From: JASHSH01 sp036490215
GTDB lineage: Bacteria; Pseudomonadota; Alphaproteobacteria; Rhodospirillales; Magnetospirillaceae
Direction of reading: 5' to 3'
Length of the DNA: 19,728 nucleotides
Assembly: GCA_036490215.1 (NCBI GenBank)
Contig: DASXEH010000047.1
Coordinates: 1-19,728 of the forward strand
The notes under the pieces are model-generated. The model worked only from the letters and a program-made list of their open reading frames with translations. It was not told the origin of the DNA and made no database searches. Positions 7,308-15,800 of the stretch are shown here, piece by piece (positions within the stretch are counted from its first letter, which is position 1; each line of letters begins with the position of its first letter). The position numbers and the translations under genes were made by a program.

Positions 7308-9167
7308 ATGCTATGGTGCGCCGCCGGGCTGGACCCGGGCAGTCTGGAAAAAGCGTTGAGTAACAAAAAGTTACACCTCGACCAATCGACTTGGACGCTG
7401 GTCCGTCGCCTGGTGCGTGAAGGCGTCAGGCCCTATGTCGGCCGCATTTTTATCTCCTTCCTCTTCATGGCGGTTGTGGCCGCAACCAGCGGTTTGCTGG
7501 CTTGGCTGATGAAACCCGTCGTCGACGAGGTTTTCGTCAAACAAGAAGCGGACATGCTTTGGCCCATCGCCGGTGCCGTGGTGGCTGTTTCAGTGCTCAA
7601 GGGCATCGCGACCTACTATCAGTCCTACTTCATCTCCTGGGTCGGCTTTCGCATCATCAACGATATGCAGAACCGCTTGTTCACCCACCTGATGCGGATG
7701 GATCTGCAGTTCTTCCATAACAACGCCACCGGCACGTTGGTCTCGCGCTTCACCAATGACATCAACCAAATGCGCGCCGCGGTATCGAACGCGCTGGCTG
7801 GCATCGGCCGCGATTCGCTGTCGGTGATCGCGCTGGTCGGCGTGATGTTCTATCAGGACTGGCGCCTTGGCCTGATCTCGTTCTTCGCTTTTCCCACCGC
7901 AGTCTATCCGATCCAACGCTTCGGTAAGCGTCTACGCCGTGTGGTCGTCAACACGCAGGAACATCTGGGAGACTTTGTCTCGCAGCTTGACCAAAGCTTC
8001 CAGGGCATGCGCGTGGTCAAGGCCTACGGTATGGAGCGCTACGAGGAAGGGAAGGTTGCGGGGATCACCGAGACCATTTTCCAACTTGTGTTCAAGCAGA
8101 GCCGCGTGCGCGCGCGTTCCAGCCCCATTATGGAAGCGCTGGGCGGTATGGCGATCGCGGCCGTGATCGTTTATGGCGGCTTGAGCGTGGTCCATGGCAC
8201 CACGACACCCGGTGCGTTCTTCTCCTTCATGACCGCGTTCATGATGGCCTATCAGCCGGTGAAGAATCTTTCTAACCTCTATCCCAGTCTTCAGGAAGGC
8301 TTGGCCGGTGCAGAGCGCCTCTTCATCATCCTCGATATCGAGCCGACCATCCTCGAAAAGCCCGACGCCAAGCCGCTCGCGATTCGCGGCGGCGCCGTGC
8401 GGCTCGAGAACGTGCTGTTCAGATACGACGAGTCGCGCCGCGCACTCGATGGCATCACACTCGATGTCCCGGCTGGCAAGCGAGTCGCGTTGGTCGGGCT
8501 CTCGGGCGCGGGCAAATCGACGGTGCTCAATCTCATCCCGCGCTTCTACGATGTGAACGAGGGGCGCGTGCTGGTCGACGGCCAGGATGTGCGCGACGTG
8601 ACGCTATCCTCGCTGCGCGCCGGTATGGCGCTGGTGAGCCAGGAGATTCTGCTGTTCGACGATACAGTGCGCGCCAATATCGCCTATGGCTGCCCGGAAA
8701 CCACCGATGCCGATGTCGAAGCGGCGGCGCGCCACGCGGCAGCGCATGATTTCATCGCTGCTCTTCCGCAAGGTTACGACACGATGGTGGGCGAGCACGG
8801 CGCGAAGCTTTCGGGCGGTCAGCGCCAGCGTCTCGCGATCGCACGCGCCATGCTGCGTAATGCGCCGATCCTGCTGCTCGACGAAGCCACCTCGGCGCTC
8901 GACACGGAGTCGGAACGTCAGGTGCAGACTGCGCTGGAAGCGTTGATGGAAGGCCGTACGACGATCATCGTTGCGCATCGCCTGTCTACGATTGCCGATG
9001 CCGATCTGATCCATGTGATTGATCGCGGTCGCGTCGCCGAGTCCGGCCGTCATGGTGAGTTGATGGCGCGCGGCGGATTGTATGCGCGGCTCTATGCGGT
9101 GCAGTCGGCGGAAGACGATGACACCACGGCTTCGCCGCCGCGGGTTGCTCTGGGGCATCTGGGATAA
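7308..9167 (+). CDS. msbA: MsbA-type ABC transporter (lipid A flippase), fused permease and ATPase
   Basis: The gene encodes a half-transporter of up to 619 residues: an N-terminal six-helix ABC exporter membrane domain (about residues 40-335) and a C-terminal ATPase with Walker A GLSGAGKST (397-405), signature LSGGQRQR (501-508), Walker B ILLLDEAT (521-528) and the H-loop in AHRLSTI (556-562). Such exporters dimerise in the inner membrane. Position directly before a DUF374 acyltransferase, waaA, lpxK and lpxL supports MsbA, which flips lipid A-core to the periplasmic face. The start is unsure: ATG at 7308 has no clear ribosome binding site, while an in-frame TTG at 7356 is preceded by GGAAAAAG and gives 603 residues. 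Other lipid or drug exporters of the family are less likely in this context. Confidence 0.9.
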   Translation: MLWCAAGLDPGSLEKALSNKKLHLDQSTWTLVRRLVREGVRPYVGRIFISFLFMAVVAATSGLLAWLMKPVVDEVFVKQEADMLWPIAGAVVAVSVLKGIATYYQSYFISWVGFRIINDMQNRLFTHLMRMDLQFFHNNATGTLVSRFTNDINQMRAAVSNALAGIGRDSLSVIALVGVMFYQDWRLGLISFFAFPTAVYPIQRFGKRLRRVVVNTQEHLGDFVSQLDQSFQGMRVVKAYGMERYEEGKVAGITETIFQLVFKQSRVRARSSPIMEALGGMAIAAVIVYGGLSVVHGTTTPGAFFSFMTAFMMAYQPVKNLSNLYPSLQEGLAGAERLFIILDIEPTILEKPDAKPLAIRGGAVRLENVLFRYDESRRALDGITLDVPAGKRVALVGLSGAGKSTVLNLIPRFYDVNEGRVLVDGQDVRDVTLSSLRAGMALVSQEILLFDDTVRANIAYGCPETTDADVEAAARHAAAHDFIAALPQGYDTMVGEHGAKLSGGQRQRLAIARAMLRNAPILLLDEATSALDTESERQVQTALEALMEGRTTIIVAHRLSTIADADLIHVIDRGRVAESGRHGELMARGGLYARLYAVQSAEDDDTTASPPRVALGHLG

Positions 9168-9173
9168 AAGATC

Positions 9174-9878
9174 ATGGGGCTGCTTAAAGCCCTATCACGC
9201 AGCGATGCCGTACGCCGGCCGCTGTGCTGGGTGGGGGCGCAATATATCCGGTTCGTGCGCATCACCAGCCGCTGGGAGGCGATCGGTGCCGAACTGCCGG
9301 CGCAGTTTTGGGATGATGGCCAGCCTTTCATCCTGGCCTTCTGGCATGGACGCATCCTGATGATGCCCTATTGCTGGCGTCGTACGCAGCCGATCCGCAT
9401 GCTGATCTCGTCCCATCGTGATGGCCAGATCATCGCGCGCACTGTCAGCCATTTCGGCATTGAAACGGTGCAGGGCTCCAGCAGCAAAGGCGGCAGTGCC
9501 GCACTGCGCGCCATGCTGAAGTCGCTGAAGGACGGCGTCTGCGTCGGCATCACGCCCGATGGTCCGCGCGGCCCGCGCATGCGTGCCTCAGAAGGTATCG
9601 TGCAGGTGGCACGGCTCTCGGGCGCGACAGTGATCCCATGCACTTTCTCGACGACGCGGCGCAAGGTCCTCGGAAGCTGGGACCGCTTCCTCCTGGCTTG
9701 GCCTTTCACGCGTGGCGTGTTCGTCTGGGGGGCGCCGATCACCGTGCGGCGCGATGCCGATGACACTGCGCAAGAGTCAGCCCGTATCGCGATTGAACGC
9801 GCGCTCAACGCGATCACCGAAGATGCCGATGCGCGCATGGGCCATGCGCCATTGCAACCAGCCGAGGCGCTATCGTGA
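9174..9878 (+). CDS. DUF374 lysophospholipid acyltransferase-family protein
   Basis: The 234-residue protein has the DUF374 layout of the LPLAT superfamily: FWHGR (56-60) with the candidate catalytic His58, GSSSKGG (101-107), and TPDGPRGPR (127-135). One family known to carry DUF374 is LpxJ, a secondary lipid A acyltransferase of Epsilonproteobacteria that does not need Kdo on its acceptor. Here the gene sits between msbA (6 bases) and waaA (GTGA overlap), so a lipid A acylation role is a reasonable inference. It differs from the LpxL-type enzyme at 12120, which means this operon encodes two unrelated acyltransferases. The acyl chain and acceptor cannot be read from sequence. The family assignment is firm, the exact function is not. 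Confidence 0.87.
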   Translation: MGLLKALSRSDAVRRPLCWVGAQYIRFVRITSRWEAIGAELPAQFWDDGQPFILAFWHGRILMMPYCWRRTQPIRMLISSHRDGQIIARTVSHFGIETVQGSSSKGGSAALRAMLKSLKDGVCVGITPDGPRGPRMRASEGIVQVARLSGATVIPCTFSTTRRKVLGSWDRFLLAWPFTRGVFVWGAPITVRRDADDTAQESARIAIERALNAITEDADARMGHAPLQPAEALS

Positions 9879-11164
9879 TTCTCTCGCTCTATCGTGCCGT
9901 CACGACGCTGGGCGAGCCTTTGATCTCGGCCTATCTGCGCCGCCGCATGGCCGATGGTAAAGAAGATCGCGCGCGCTTCCCCGAACGCCAAGGGATCGCC
10001 AGCCAACCGCGCCCCGAAGGCCGCGTGGTGTGGTTGCACGCCGCTTCCGTGGGGGAAGCCGTGTCGGTTCTGCCCGTGCTCGAACGTATCCAGGCGCGGC
10101 CCGACACCACCGCGCTGATCACCACCGGCACGGTCTCCTCGGCGACGCTGATGGCCGGACGCCTGCCGGCGGGCGCGATTCATCAATATGTGCCGGTCGA
10201 CCGTATCGCCTGGGTGCGGCGCTTCCTCGATCACTGGCGGCCCGATCTGGCGTTGTGGCTCGAGTCGGAATTCTGGCCGAACATGCTTACCGAGACGGCC
10301 GAACGCAACATTCCGATCCTGTTGCTCAATGGCCGTATCTCGCCGCGCTCCTTCGGTCGCTGGCAGCGCAACCCACGACTCGCGCGGCACATCCTGTCGT
10401 GTTTTCAGCTCTGTCTCGGCCAAACCGAGGCTGACGCGGAACGGCTGCGGTTGCTGGGCGCGAAGAAAGTGGCCGCACCGGGCAACCTGAAATTCGCGGC
10501 ACCACCGCTGCCGGTCGACGACGCTGAGTTGGACCGGCTCTCGCGTCTGATCGGCAACCGGCCTCGCTGGCTGGCGGCAAGCACCCATGTCGGCGAGGAG
10601 TTGATCGCGGGCCGGGTGCACGCGGCGATCAAATCGCGTTTCCCGAATCTTCTGACGATCGTTGCGCCGCGGCATCCGGGACGCGGCAAATCGATCGCCT
10701 CCGAACTCCGTGGCCTCGGTCTCACCGTGACGCGCCGTTCCGCTGGCGAGCCAATAATGGCATCGACCGATGTTCTGCTGGCGGACACGATCGGCGAGTT
10801 GGGTCTGCTCATCCGTCTCGCGCCCTTGGTGTTCATGGGCAAAAGCCTGACCGCGCGCGGCGGGCAAAATCCGCTCGAACCCGCGCGGCTCGAAGCCAGC
10901 GTACTGTTCGGACCGCTGATGGACAATTTCGATCAGGTGGCTTCGCGCATGGAGGCTGCCAAGGCAGCGCATCTCGTATCCGATGAAACGGCGCTAACCG
11001 AGGCGATTGCGTTGCGCCTGGCCAATCCTGCTTTGCTCAGAGATGAAGGTGCACGCGCCGGCGCCTTTGCCAATACCGAAGCCGGTGTTCTCGGCCGTGT
11101 CCTCGATCTGATCGAGCCGTGGCTGGCGCCTGGTGCGCCGGCTTCCGCCGTGGCGGCCTCGTGA
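9875..11164 (+). CDS. waaA: 3-deoxy-D-manno-octulosonic acid (Kdo) transferase
   Basis: WaaA (KdtA) transfers Kdo from CMP-Kdo to the lipid A precursor at the cytoplasmic face of the inner membrane. The 429-residue product has the family length, an N-terminal hydrophobic anchor (about 1-20), the catalytic glutamate in HAASVGE (E61), the LWLESEFWPN motif, the ALITTGTVSSA strand, and the C-terminal CMP-Kdo-binding region with PRHPGRG and the MGKSL...GGQNPLEPA segment. The start is GTG at 9875, overlapping the previous stop as GTGA. Its own stop overlaps the lpxK start in the same manner. Whether it adds one, two or more Kdo residues cannot be told from the sequence. Confidence 0.96.
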   Translation: MILSLYRAVTTLGEPLISAYLRRRMADGKEDRARFPERQGIASQPRPEGRVVWLHAASVGEAVSVLPVLERIQARPDTTALITTGTVSSATLMAGRLPAGAIHQYVPVDRIAWVRRFLDHWRPDLALWLESEFWPNMLTETAERNIPILLLNGRISPRSFGRWQRNPRLARHILSCFQLCLGQTEADAERLRLLGAKKVAAPGNLKFAAPPLPVDDAELDRLSRLIGNRPRWLAASTHVGEELIAGRVHAAIKSRFPNLLTIVAPRHPGRGKSIASELRGLGLTVTRRSAGEPIMASTDVLLADTIGELGLLIRLAPLVFMGKSLTARGGQNPLEPARLEASVLFGPLMDNFDQVASRMEAAKAAHLVSDETALTEAIALRLANPALLRDEGARAGAFANTEAGVLGRVLDLIEPWLAPGAPASAVAAS

Positions 11165-12123
11165 AGGCGCCGGGTTTTTGGTATTCCGGTGGACCGACGT
11201 CGCTGGCCTTGGCGCCGCTTGGCGGTCTATGGGCAGCGGGAGCATCGTTGCGTGGCGCCTTCCACGCGCCGGCGCATGCACCGGTGCCGGTCGTCTGTAT
11301 TGGCAATATCGTCGTCGGTGGTGCAGGCAAGACCCCGGTGGCAATGTCGCTGGCGCATCGCCTGCCCGGCGCGCAGTTCCTGTCGCGCGGTTATGGCGGC
11401 AATGAGATCGGACCGATTCTGGTCGATCCCGATCGCGATGATCACCGTCAGGTCGGTGACGAGCCACTATTGCTCGCCCGGATCGCCCGGTGCTGGGTCG
11501 CACGCGATCGCGCCGCCGGCGCGCAAGCGGCGGCGCTCGAAGGCGCTTCCTGTGTGATCATGGATGACGGTTATCAGGACCCCGGCCTCGCCAAGGATAT
11601 CTCACTGCTCGTCGTCGATGGCCATGTCGGTTTCGGCAATGGCCGCTGCATTCCCGCAGGACCGCTGCGCGAGCCGGTCGAGCGCGGCCTGAGCCGGGCC
11701 CAGGCGATTGTACTCTTGGGTGAAGACCGTGTCGGCGTGACGCGCCAGTTCGGCGGCGTTCCCGTGTTGCGTGGAATGCTTGAGCCCGAAACCGAAGCTC
11801 AGGCGCTGCACGGTCAGCGGGTCGTCGCTTTTGCGGGCATTGGTCGACCGGCGAAATTCTTTCACACGCTCGAAAAGCTGGGCGCGACTCTGGTCGAGAC
11901 CCGGTCTTTTCCCGACCATCATCCCTACACGCCGGTCGAAATCGGGCATCTCGTCGACGCAGCGGAATTGCATGCCGCGGCGTTGATGACCACCACCAAA
12001 GACTATGTCCGCGTGCCGGCGCATCAGCGGGAACATATTACCGTGTTGCGCGTCGCCGTGACTTGGGAAGACGAAGCGGCCTTGATGCGTGTGTTGGCGC
12101 CCATTCTCAAAGCAGCGCGATGA
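11161..12123 (+). CDS. lpxK: Tetraacyldisaccharide 4'-kinase
   Basis: LpxK phosphorylates the 4' position of the tetraacyldisaccharide to give lipid IVA, the acceptor used by WaaA. The 320-residue protein shows the N-terminal FWY motif, the P-loop GNIVVGGAGKTP with Lys57 and Thr58, FLSRGYGG, a GDEP.LLAR segment, the DDGYQDP.LAKD segment matching the usual DDG(F/L/Y)Q motif, and FPDHHPYT with the TTKDYVRV region near the C-terminus. The GTG at 11161 overlaps the waaA stop (GTGA). An in-frame ATG at 11119 lies inside waaA and was rejected because the family N-terminus begins with the FWY region. Its stop overlaps the next start (ATGA). Confidence 0.96.
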   Translation: MKAPGFWYSGGPTSLALAPLGGLWAAGASLRGAFHAPAHAPVPVVCIGNIVVGGAGKTPVAMSLAHRLPGAQFLSRGYGGNEIGPILVDPDRDDHRQVGDEPLLLARIARCWVARDRAAGAQAAALEGASCVIMDDGYQDPGLAKDISLLVVDGHVGFGNGRCIPAGPLREPVERGLSRAQAIVLLGEDRVGVTRQFGGVPVLRGMLEPETEAQALHGQRVVAFAGIGRPAKFFHTLEKLGATLVETRSFPDHHPYTPVEIGHLVDAAELHAAALMTTTKDYVRVPAHQREHITVLRVAVTWEDEAALMRVLAPILKAAR

Positions 12124-12995
12124 CCCGCACCCAATTCCGCAACCGGATCGAAGCCGTGATCGCCCGGATCGTCTTCACGATCTTCCAGACCATGCCCGTC
12201 GATATTGCGTCCGCCATCGGCGGATGGTTCGGACGCAATCTCGGCTATCGCCTGCCGGTCACGCGGCGGGCACGGCGCAATCTCGCCATGGTCTATCCGG
12301 CCATGGGCGAGGGCGAGCGCGAGGCGCTGTTGCTCCGTATGTGGGACAATCTTGGCCGTACTGCTGCTGAGTTCGCGCATTTGCATCGGATGCGTATCGG
12401 TCCCGGCGAACGGATCGAGGTCGACGGGATCGAGCATGTCAGAGCCGCGCAAGCGGTCGGCAAGGGCATCATCTTCTTCAGTGCCCATTGCGCGAATTGG
12501 GAAATGTTCGGTCCTCTGGCCAAGTCGGCGGGCCTCACGATCAATCTCGTCTATCGTGCGCCCAACAATCCTTATCTCGACTGGTTGTTCTCCGAACGCG
12601 GCAAAGACGTGGGCACCGAAATGATCCCGAAGGGATCGGTCGGCGCGCGCCGGGTCATGCAAATTCTGCTCGAGAAACAGGTACTCGGCCTATTGCTCGA
12701 TCAGAAAATGAACGACGGCATTCCGGTGCCGTTTTTTGGCCGCGATGCGATGACCGCGCCGGCCGTCGCCCAGTTCGCGCTGAAATATGGCTGCCCCGTC
12801 GTGCCCGCCCATGTTATCCGCTTGAAGGGGGCGCGGTTCCGCCTCGTGGTCGAACCGCCGATAGATATCGCCCCCAGCAGCGACCGCCATGGCGACATTC
12901 TGCGGGTGATGACCGAGGTCAATCGCATCATCGAGGGATGGATTCGCGCGCACCCCGACCAATGGCTCTGGGTGCACCGCCGCTGGCCGGATTGA
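12120..12995 (+). CDS. lpxL: LpxL/HtrB-type lipid A late acyltransferase
   Basis: This 291-residue enzyme of the HtrB/LpxL/LpxM family adds a secondary acyl chain to lipid A at the inner membrane. The acyltransferase motif H-X4-E is present as HCANWE (H123, E128), together with RARRNLAMVYP near residues 50-60, VYRAPNNP, GLLLDQKMNDGIPVPFFGR and a C-terminal HPDQWLWVHRRW. There is a hydrophobic N-terminal helix (about 12-35). The ATG at 12120 overlaps the lpxK stop (ATGA), and it is the last gene of the lipid A operon. Its stop lies only 4 bases from the end of the convergent SDR gene. Family is certain; which acyl donor and position it uses is not. Confidence 0.93.
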   Translation: MTRTQFRNRIEAVIARIVFTIFQTMPVDIASAIGGWFGRNLGYRLPVTRRARRNLAMVYPAMGEGEREALLLRMWDNLGRTAAEFAHLHRMRIGPGERIEVDGIEHVRAAQAVGKGIIFFSAHCANWEMFGPLAKSAGLTINLVYRAPNNPYLDWLFSERGKDVGTEMIPKGSVGARRVMQILLEKQVLGLLLDQKMNDGIPVPFFGRDAMTAPAVAQFALKYGCPVVPAHVIRLKGARFRLVVEPPIDIAPSSDRHGDILRVMTEVNRIIEGWIRAHPDQWLWVHRRWPD

Positions 12996-12999
12996 CGCG

Positions 13000-13902
13000 C
13001 TATTTAACGTGCGACCACACGTCGTCTTTGGGCTGATAGCCGATCAAGCGCTTCGTTGTCTCGATATCCCAGGGCATGTCTTTGTTGGCCGACATGCCGT
13101 TGACGGTGATGCCGGGCTCGGGCCAGCCGGCCGGATCGGCCACCAGTGCGCGCTCGAACAAATTGAGGAAGTCGCGGTTCGATAGCCACATGCTGCGGAA
13201 CCACTTCAGATCGCGCGCCTCGTCGGCATTGGCGGGTGGCGGCGCGTCGGCTGATGGGGTGCCGGATAGGTTCATCGTGCGCGGTTCGTTGGCACCCGGC
13301 TGGCACCAACCGATGCGCGTTGCCACCGTGGTCAGCTTGCCATTCGTCGCGAGGGCCTTGGCGCGGCATAGGCGTTCGCCCATCAGCTTGGTGGTGGCGT
13401 AGGGGGTCGAGTCACTCGCGCGATCGCCGACGCGGACCTTGGTTCCCGGTGCGGGCATGAGCGCCGTCGTCAGTGTGCCCCGGCCGATCGTGTTGGCCAG
13501 CGGCGCATCTTTGTAGCCACCCATCACATGATTCGATGTCGCGAAGACGAATCGACGCACACCCGCTGCCGCCGAGGCTTCGAGCAGATTCGCGGTGATA
13601 TCGATCGAGACCGAGACATCGATCCAGTCTGCATCTTCATACGGGCGCTGAGCCGCGAAATGGGCGATGCCCTCGACGCCAGACAGCGCATCCTTCCAGC
13701 GGCGGTCGTTCCAGTCGCGCGGATCGCCGAAGACGATTTGCACGCGTCGGTCATGCTTGGCGAAAGGCGCCGCGTCACCCGCTATGTCGACCCCGACGAT
13801 ACTTTCGCACCAGGGCAGGGTGAGAAGATGGTCGATCAGTTTGCGGCCGAGATTGCCCAAGGCGCCGGTGATCAGCACCTTGCGCGGCGGTGCGAAAGCC
13901 AT
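13000..13902 (-). CDS. NAD-dependent epimerase/dehydratase-family SDR, uronate dehydrogenase-like
   Basis: This 300-residue extended short-chain dehydrogenase has the nucleotide-binding motif GALGNLG (13-19), an acidic residue at the end of strand 2 (VGVDIAG, about 37-42) suggesting NAD over NADP, a TSNH segment (122-125) giving the catalytic Ser, and YATTK (Y168, K172). The ATSNHVMGGY segment, the later ATRIGWC and W(L)SNRDF elements, and the closing IGYQPKDD resemble uronate dehydrogenases, which oxidise hexuronates to aldarolactones, but long insertions differ (about 135-165), so the substrate is not assured. The ATG at 13902 has a strong GGAGGGAG ribosome binding site. It lies 20 bases downstream of the amidase, probably in the same transcript. 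Confidence 0.82.
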   Translation of the reverse strand: MAFAPPRKVLITGALGNLGRKLIDHLLTLPWCESIVGVDIAGDAAPFAKHDRRVQIVFGDPRDWNDRRWKDALSGVEGIAHFAAQRPYEDADWIDVSVSIDITANLLEASAAAGVRRFVFATSNHVMGGYKDAPLANTIGRGTLTTALMPAPGTKVRVGDRASDSTPYATTKLMGERLCRAKALATNGKLTTVATRIGWCQPGANEPRTMNLSGTPSADAPPPANADEARDLKWFRSMWLSNRDFLNLFERALVADPAGWPEPGITVNGMSANKDMPWDIETTKRLIGYQPKDDVWSHVK

Positions 13903-13922
13903 CCACTCCCTCCGTCTATTTT

Positions 13923-15308
13923 TTACGGCGTTGGCCAGTTCGGATAGGTGCCGCGCCAGTTCTCGTATGTATAGGCCAAACGCAGCACGCCGGCATCGTC
14001 CCAGCGCGGGCCGACGATCTGCAACCCGATCGGCAGACCGTCTTTGGTGAAGCCGCAATTGATCGAAACGGCAGGCTGCTCGGTCATGTTCCACACGACT
14101 GTGAAGCCGATATGCTCGAAGGGCCGCTCCGGATCGTGGATCGGCGAGGCCAGTTCGGCCTTGAAGGTGGGCACGGGCGAGGTTGGCGTGAGAAGCACGT
14201 CAACCTCTTGGAACTGCGCACCGGCCGCCTTCATCATCGCGAAGGTCTGGCCGAAACCGCGTAGCGCCTCGGCGCTCGAGACCCGCTGGCCCGACTCGGC
14301 CCAGGCGCGGATATAGGGCAGGATCTTGTCGCGCCGCGGCATTGATAACGGTTCGACATCGGCCCAGGCGCGGGCGCGCCAGAATTGATCGAGCCCATCG
14401 AGCATCGCGCGAGTCAGGATTGGCTTCACTGGGATCAGCTTGGCGCCATGTTGCTCGAACAGCTTGGCTGCCGCTTCGACGGCCGCACGCGTCTCGGGAA
14501 TCACATCGAGCCCAGCGCCGATATCGAACTGCAAGCCGATACGCAAACCCTTCACATCGATATTGCGCATCGTCCAATCGATGCTCTCAGGCTTCAAGCT
14601 GGTACCGTCGCGCCAATCGGGCTGGGTGAGCACCGACATCGCCAGAGCATTGTCGGCCACGGTCCGCGTCATCGGCCCGGCCACGCGACCAACATAGGGT
14701 GGATCGATCGGAATACGGCCCAAGCTCGGCTTCAACCCGACCAGCGCGCACCAGCCCGCGGGCAGGCGCACCGAACCGCCGATATCGGTACCGATATGGA
14801 TCGGCCCGTAACCGGCCGCACCCGCGGCAGCGGCACCGGCGCTCGAACCACCCGGGTTCATCGCCAGGTTCCAAGGATTGCGCGCGAGTTCGTGGAAGCT
14901 CGACAGGCCCGACGACAGCATGCCGTAGTCGGGCATCGTGGTCTTGGCCAGGATCACCGCGCCCGATTCGCGCAGACGTGCGGCCGGCGGCGCATCGGCG
15001 GCGGCCGGCGTGTGATCGGTCGCGGCGCAGCCGACAGGAACCGGCACGCCTTTGGTCGCGATGTTTTCCTTGATCGTGACTGGAACGCCGTCGAGCGGCC
15101 CTTGTGGCGCGCCCTTGGCCCAGCGTTCGGTCGCGGCCTTCGCGGCAGCGCGCGCGCTATCGGGATCGTAGGCGTAGAGCGCCTTGAGGCGCGGCTCCCA
15201 TTTGCCAATATGATCGATCACCGCATCGCAGACATCGCTGGGCGACAGGGTACGGCGGCGGAACTGATCCACCATCTCAGTGGCGGAAAGATACGGGAGC
15301 GCTGTCAT
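13923..15308 (-). CDS. Amidase signature family hydrolase
   Basis: The 461-residue protein is an amidase signature enzyme, hydrolysing C-N amide bonds. The Ser-cisSer-Lys triad can be placed: Lys80 in VTIKENIATKG, the cis-Ser155 in NPGGSSAGAAAA, and nucleophile Ser179 in GTDIGGSVRLPA; spacing of the two serines (24 residues) matches the family. It is similar to the GatA fold, but no gatB or gatC is nearby, so a role in tRNA amidation is unlikely. I placed the start at the ATG at 15308, giving the usual N-terminal LSA.EMV..(R)RR.LSP helix; an upstream ATG at 15392 would add an unrelated leader. The ribosome binding site is weak. The natural amide substrate is unknown. Confidence 0.9.
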   Translation of the reverse strand: MTALPYLSATEMVDQFRRRTLSPSDVCDAVIDHIGKWEPRLKALYAYDPDSARAAAKAATERWAKGAPQGPLDGVPVTIKENIATKGVPVPVGCAATDHTPAAADAPPAARLRESGAVILAKTTMPDYGMLSSGLSSFHELARNPWNLAMNPGGSSAGAAAAGAAGYGPIHIGTDIGGSVRLPAGWCALVGLKPSLGRIPIDPPYVGRVAGPMTRTVADNALAMSVLTQPDWRDGTSLKPESIDWTMRNIDVKGLRIGLQFDIGAGLDVIPETRAAVEAAAKLFEQHGAKLIPVKPILTRAMLDGLDQFWRARAWADVEPLSMPRRDKILPYIRAWAESGQRVSSAEALRGFGQTFAMMKAAGAQFQEVDVLLTPTSPVPTFKAELASPIHDPERPFEHIGFTVVWNMTEQPAVSINCGFTKDGLPIGLQIVGPRWDDAGVLRLAYTYENWRGTYPNWPTP

Positions 15309-15425
15309 GGCCTCGGGTGTTTCGGTGCGGATGGGAAAGACGGTTCGATCATCGCGGAAAGCCGCCGGGCCGCCAACCGCCAATCCGCACATATGTTCCG
15401 TGCGCGGCGTGCACGCTGCACTGCA

Positions 15426-15797
15426 TCACGCGCTGAAAACGGCATCCATGCGTGCCAGCAGAGCACTCATTTCTTTGCGATCGATCACGGTCGCCTGCAC
15501 GGTCAGCGTTGCCGGATCGATGCCGCGTTCAGCCAGCGACTCCTGCTCGACCCAGACATTCTCGACATCAAGATCGGCCAGTTCGCTGAAGCCTTCTTCG
15601 AGCGGGCGGCGGCCAAGCAGTTCCGGCTTTTGCCCAGATACGAGCTGAAACACGCCGTCGTCGAGGAAGGCGAGATGGACCTCCTGATCGAAAGCGCCGG
15701 CGATCAGCACCGCCTCCAGCATCTCGGCGGCATGGCCGCTGCCCCAGGGCGCGCGGCGGCAGAGAAAGGCGAGGCTCTTAGGTTTCGGCGCGGCCAT
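15426..15797 (-). CDS. tusC: TusC/DsrF-family sulfur relay protein
   Basis: This 123-residue DsrE/F-like protein matches TusC (DsrF): an N-terminal SLAFL strand followed by APWGSG, the FLDDGVFQLVSGQKP segment (about 43-58), which is the most distinctive part of the family, then a VENVWVEQESLAERGID segment. In Gammaproteobacteria TusB, TusC and TusD form a hexamer that passes sulfur from TusA to TusE for 2-thiouridine synthesis in tRNA. It starts 3 bases after tusD. No TusB follows: the 117 bases before the amidase hold no protein resembling it. Its role as structural partner of TusD is inferred. Confidence 0.85.
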   Translation of the reverse strand: MAAPKPKSLAFLCRRAPWGSGHAAEMLEAVLIAGAFDQEVHLAFLDDGVFQLVSGQKPELLGRRPLEEGFSELADLDVENVWVEQESLAERGIDPATLTVQATVIDRKEMSALLARMDAVFSA

Positions 15798-15800
15798 CGC

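Noticed and set aside
9368..10972. A 534-codon open frame on the minus strand
   Set aside because: Antisense to the DUF374 gene and waaA, both with clear motifs. Low stop-codon frequency in GC-rich DNA explains it.
15309..15425. Possible tusB or a remnant of it
   Set aside because: The only minus-strand frame starting at the tusC stop (TGATG) has about 25 codons and shows no TusB-like sequence; I cannot support a gene or pseudogene here.
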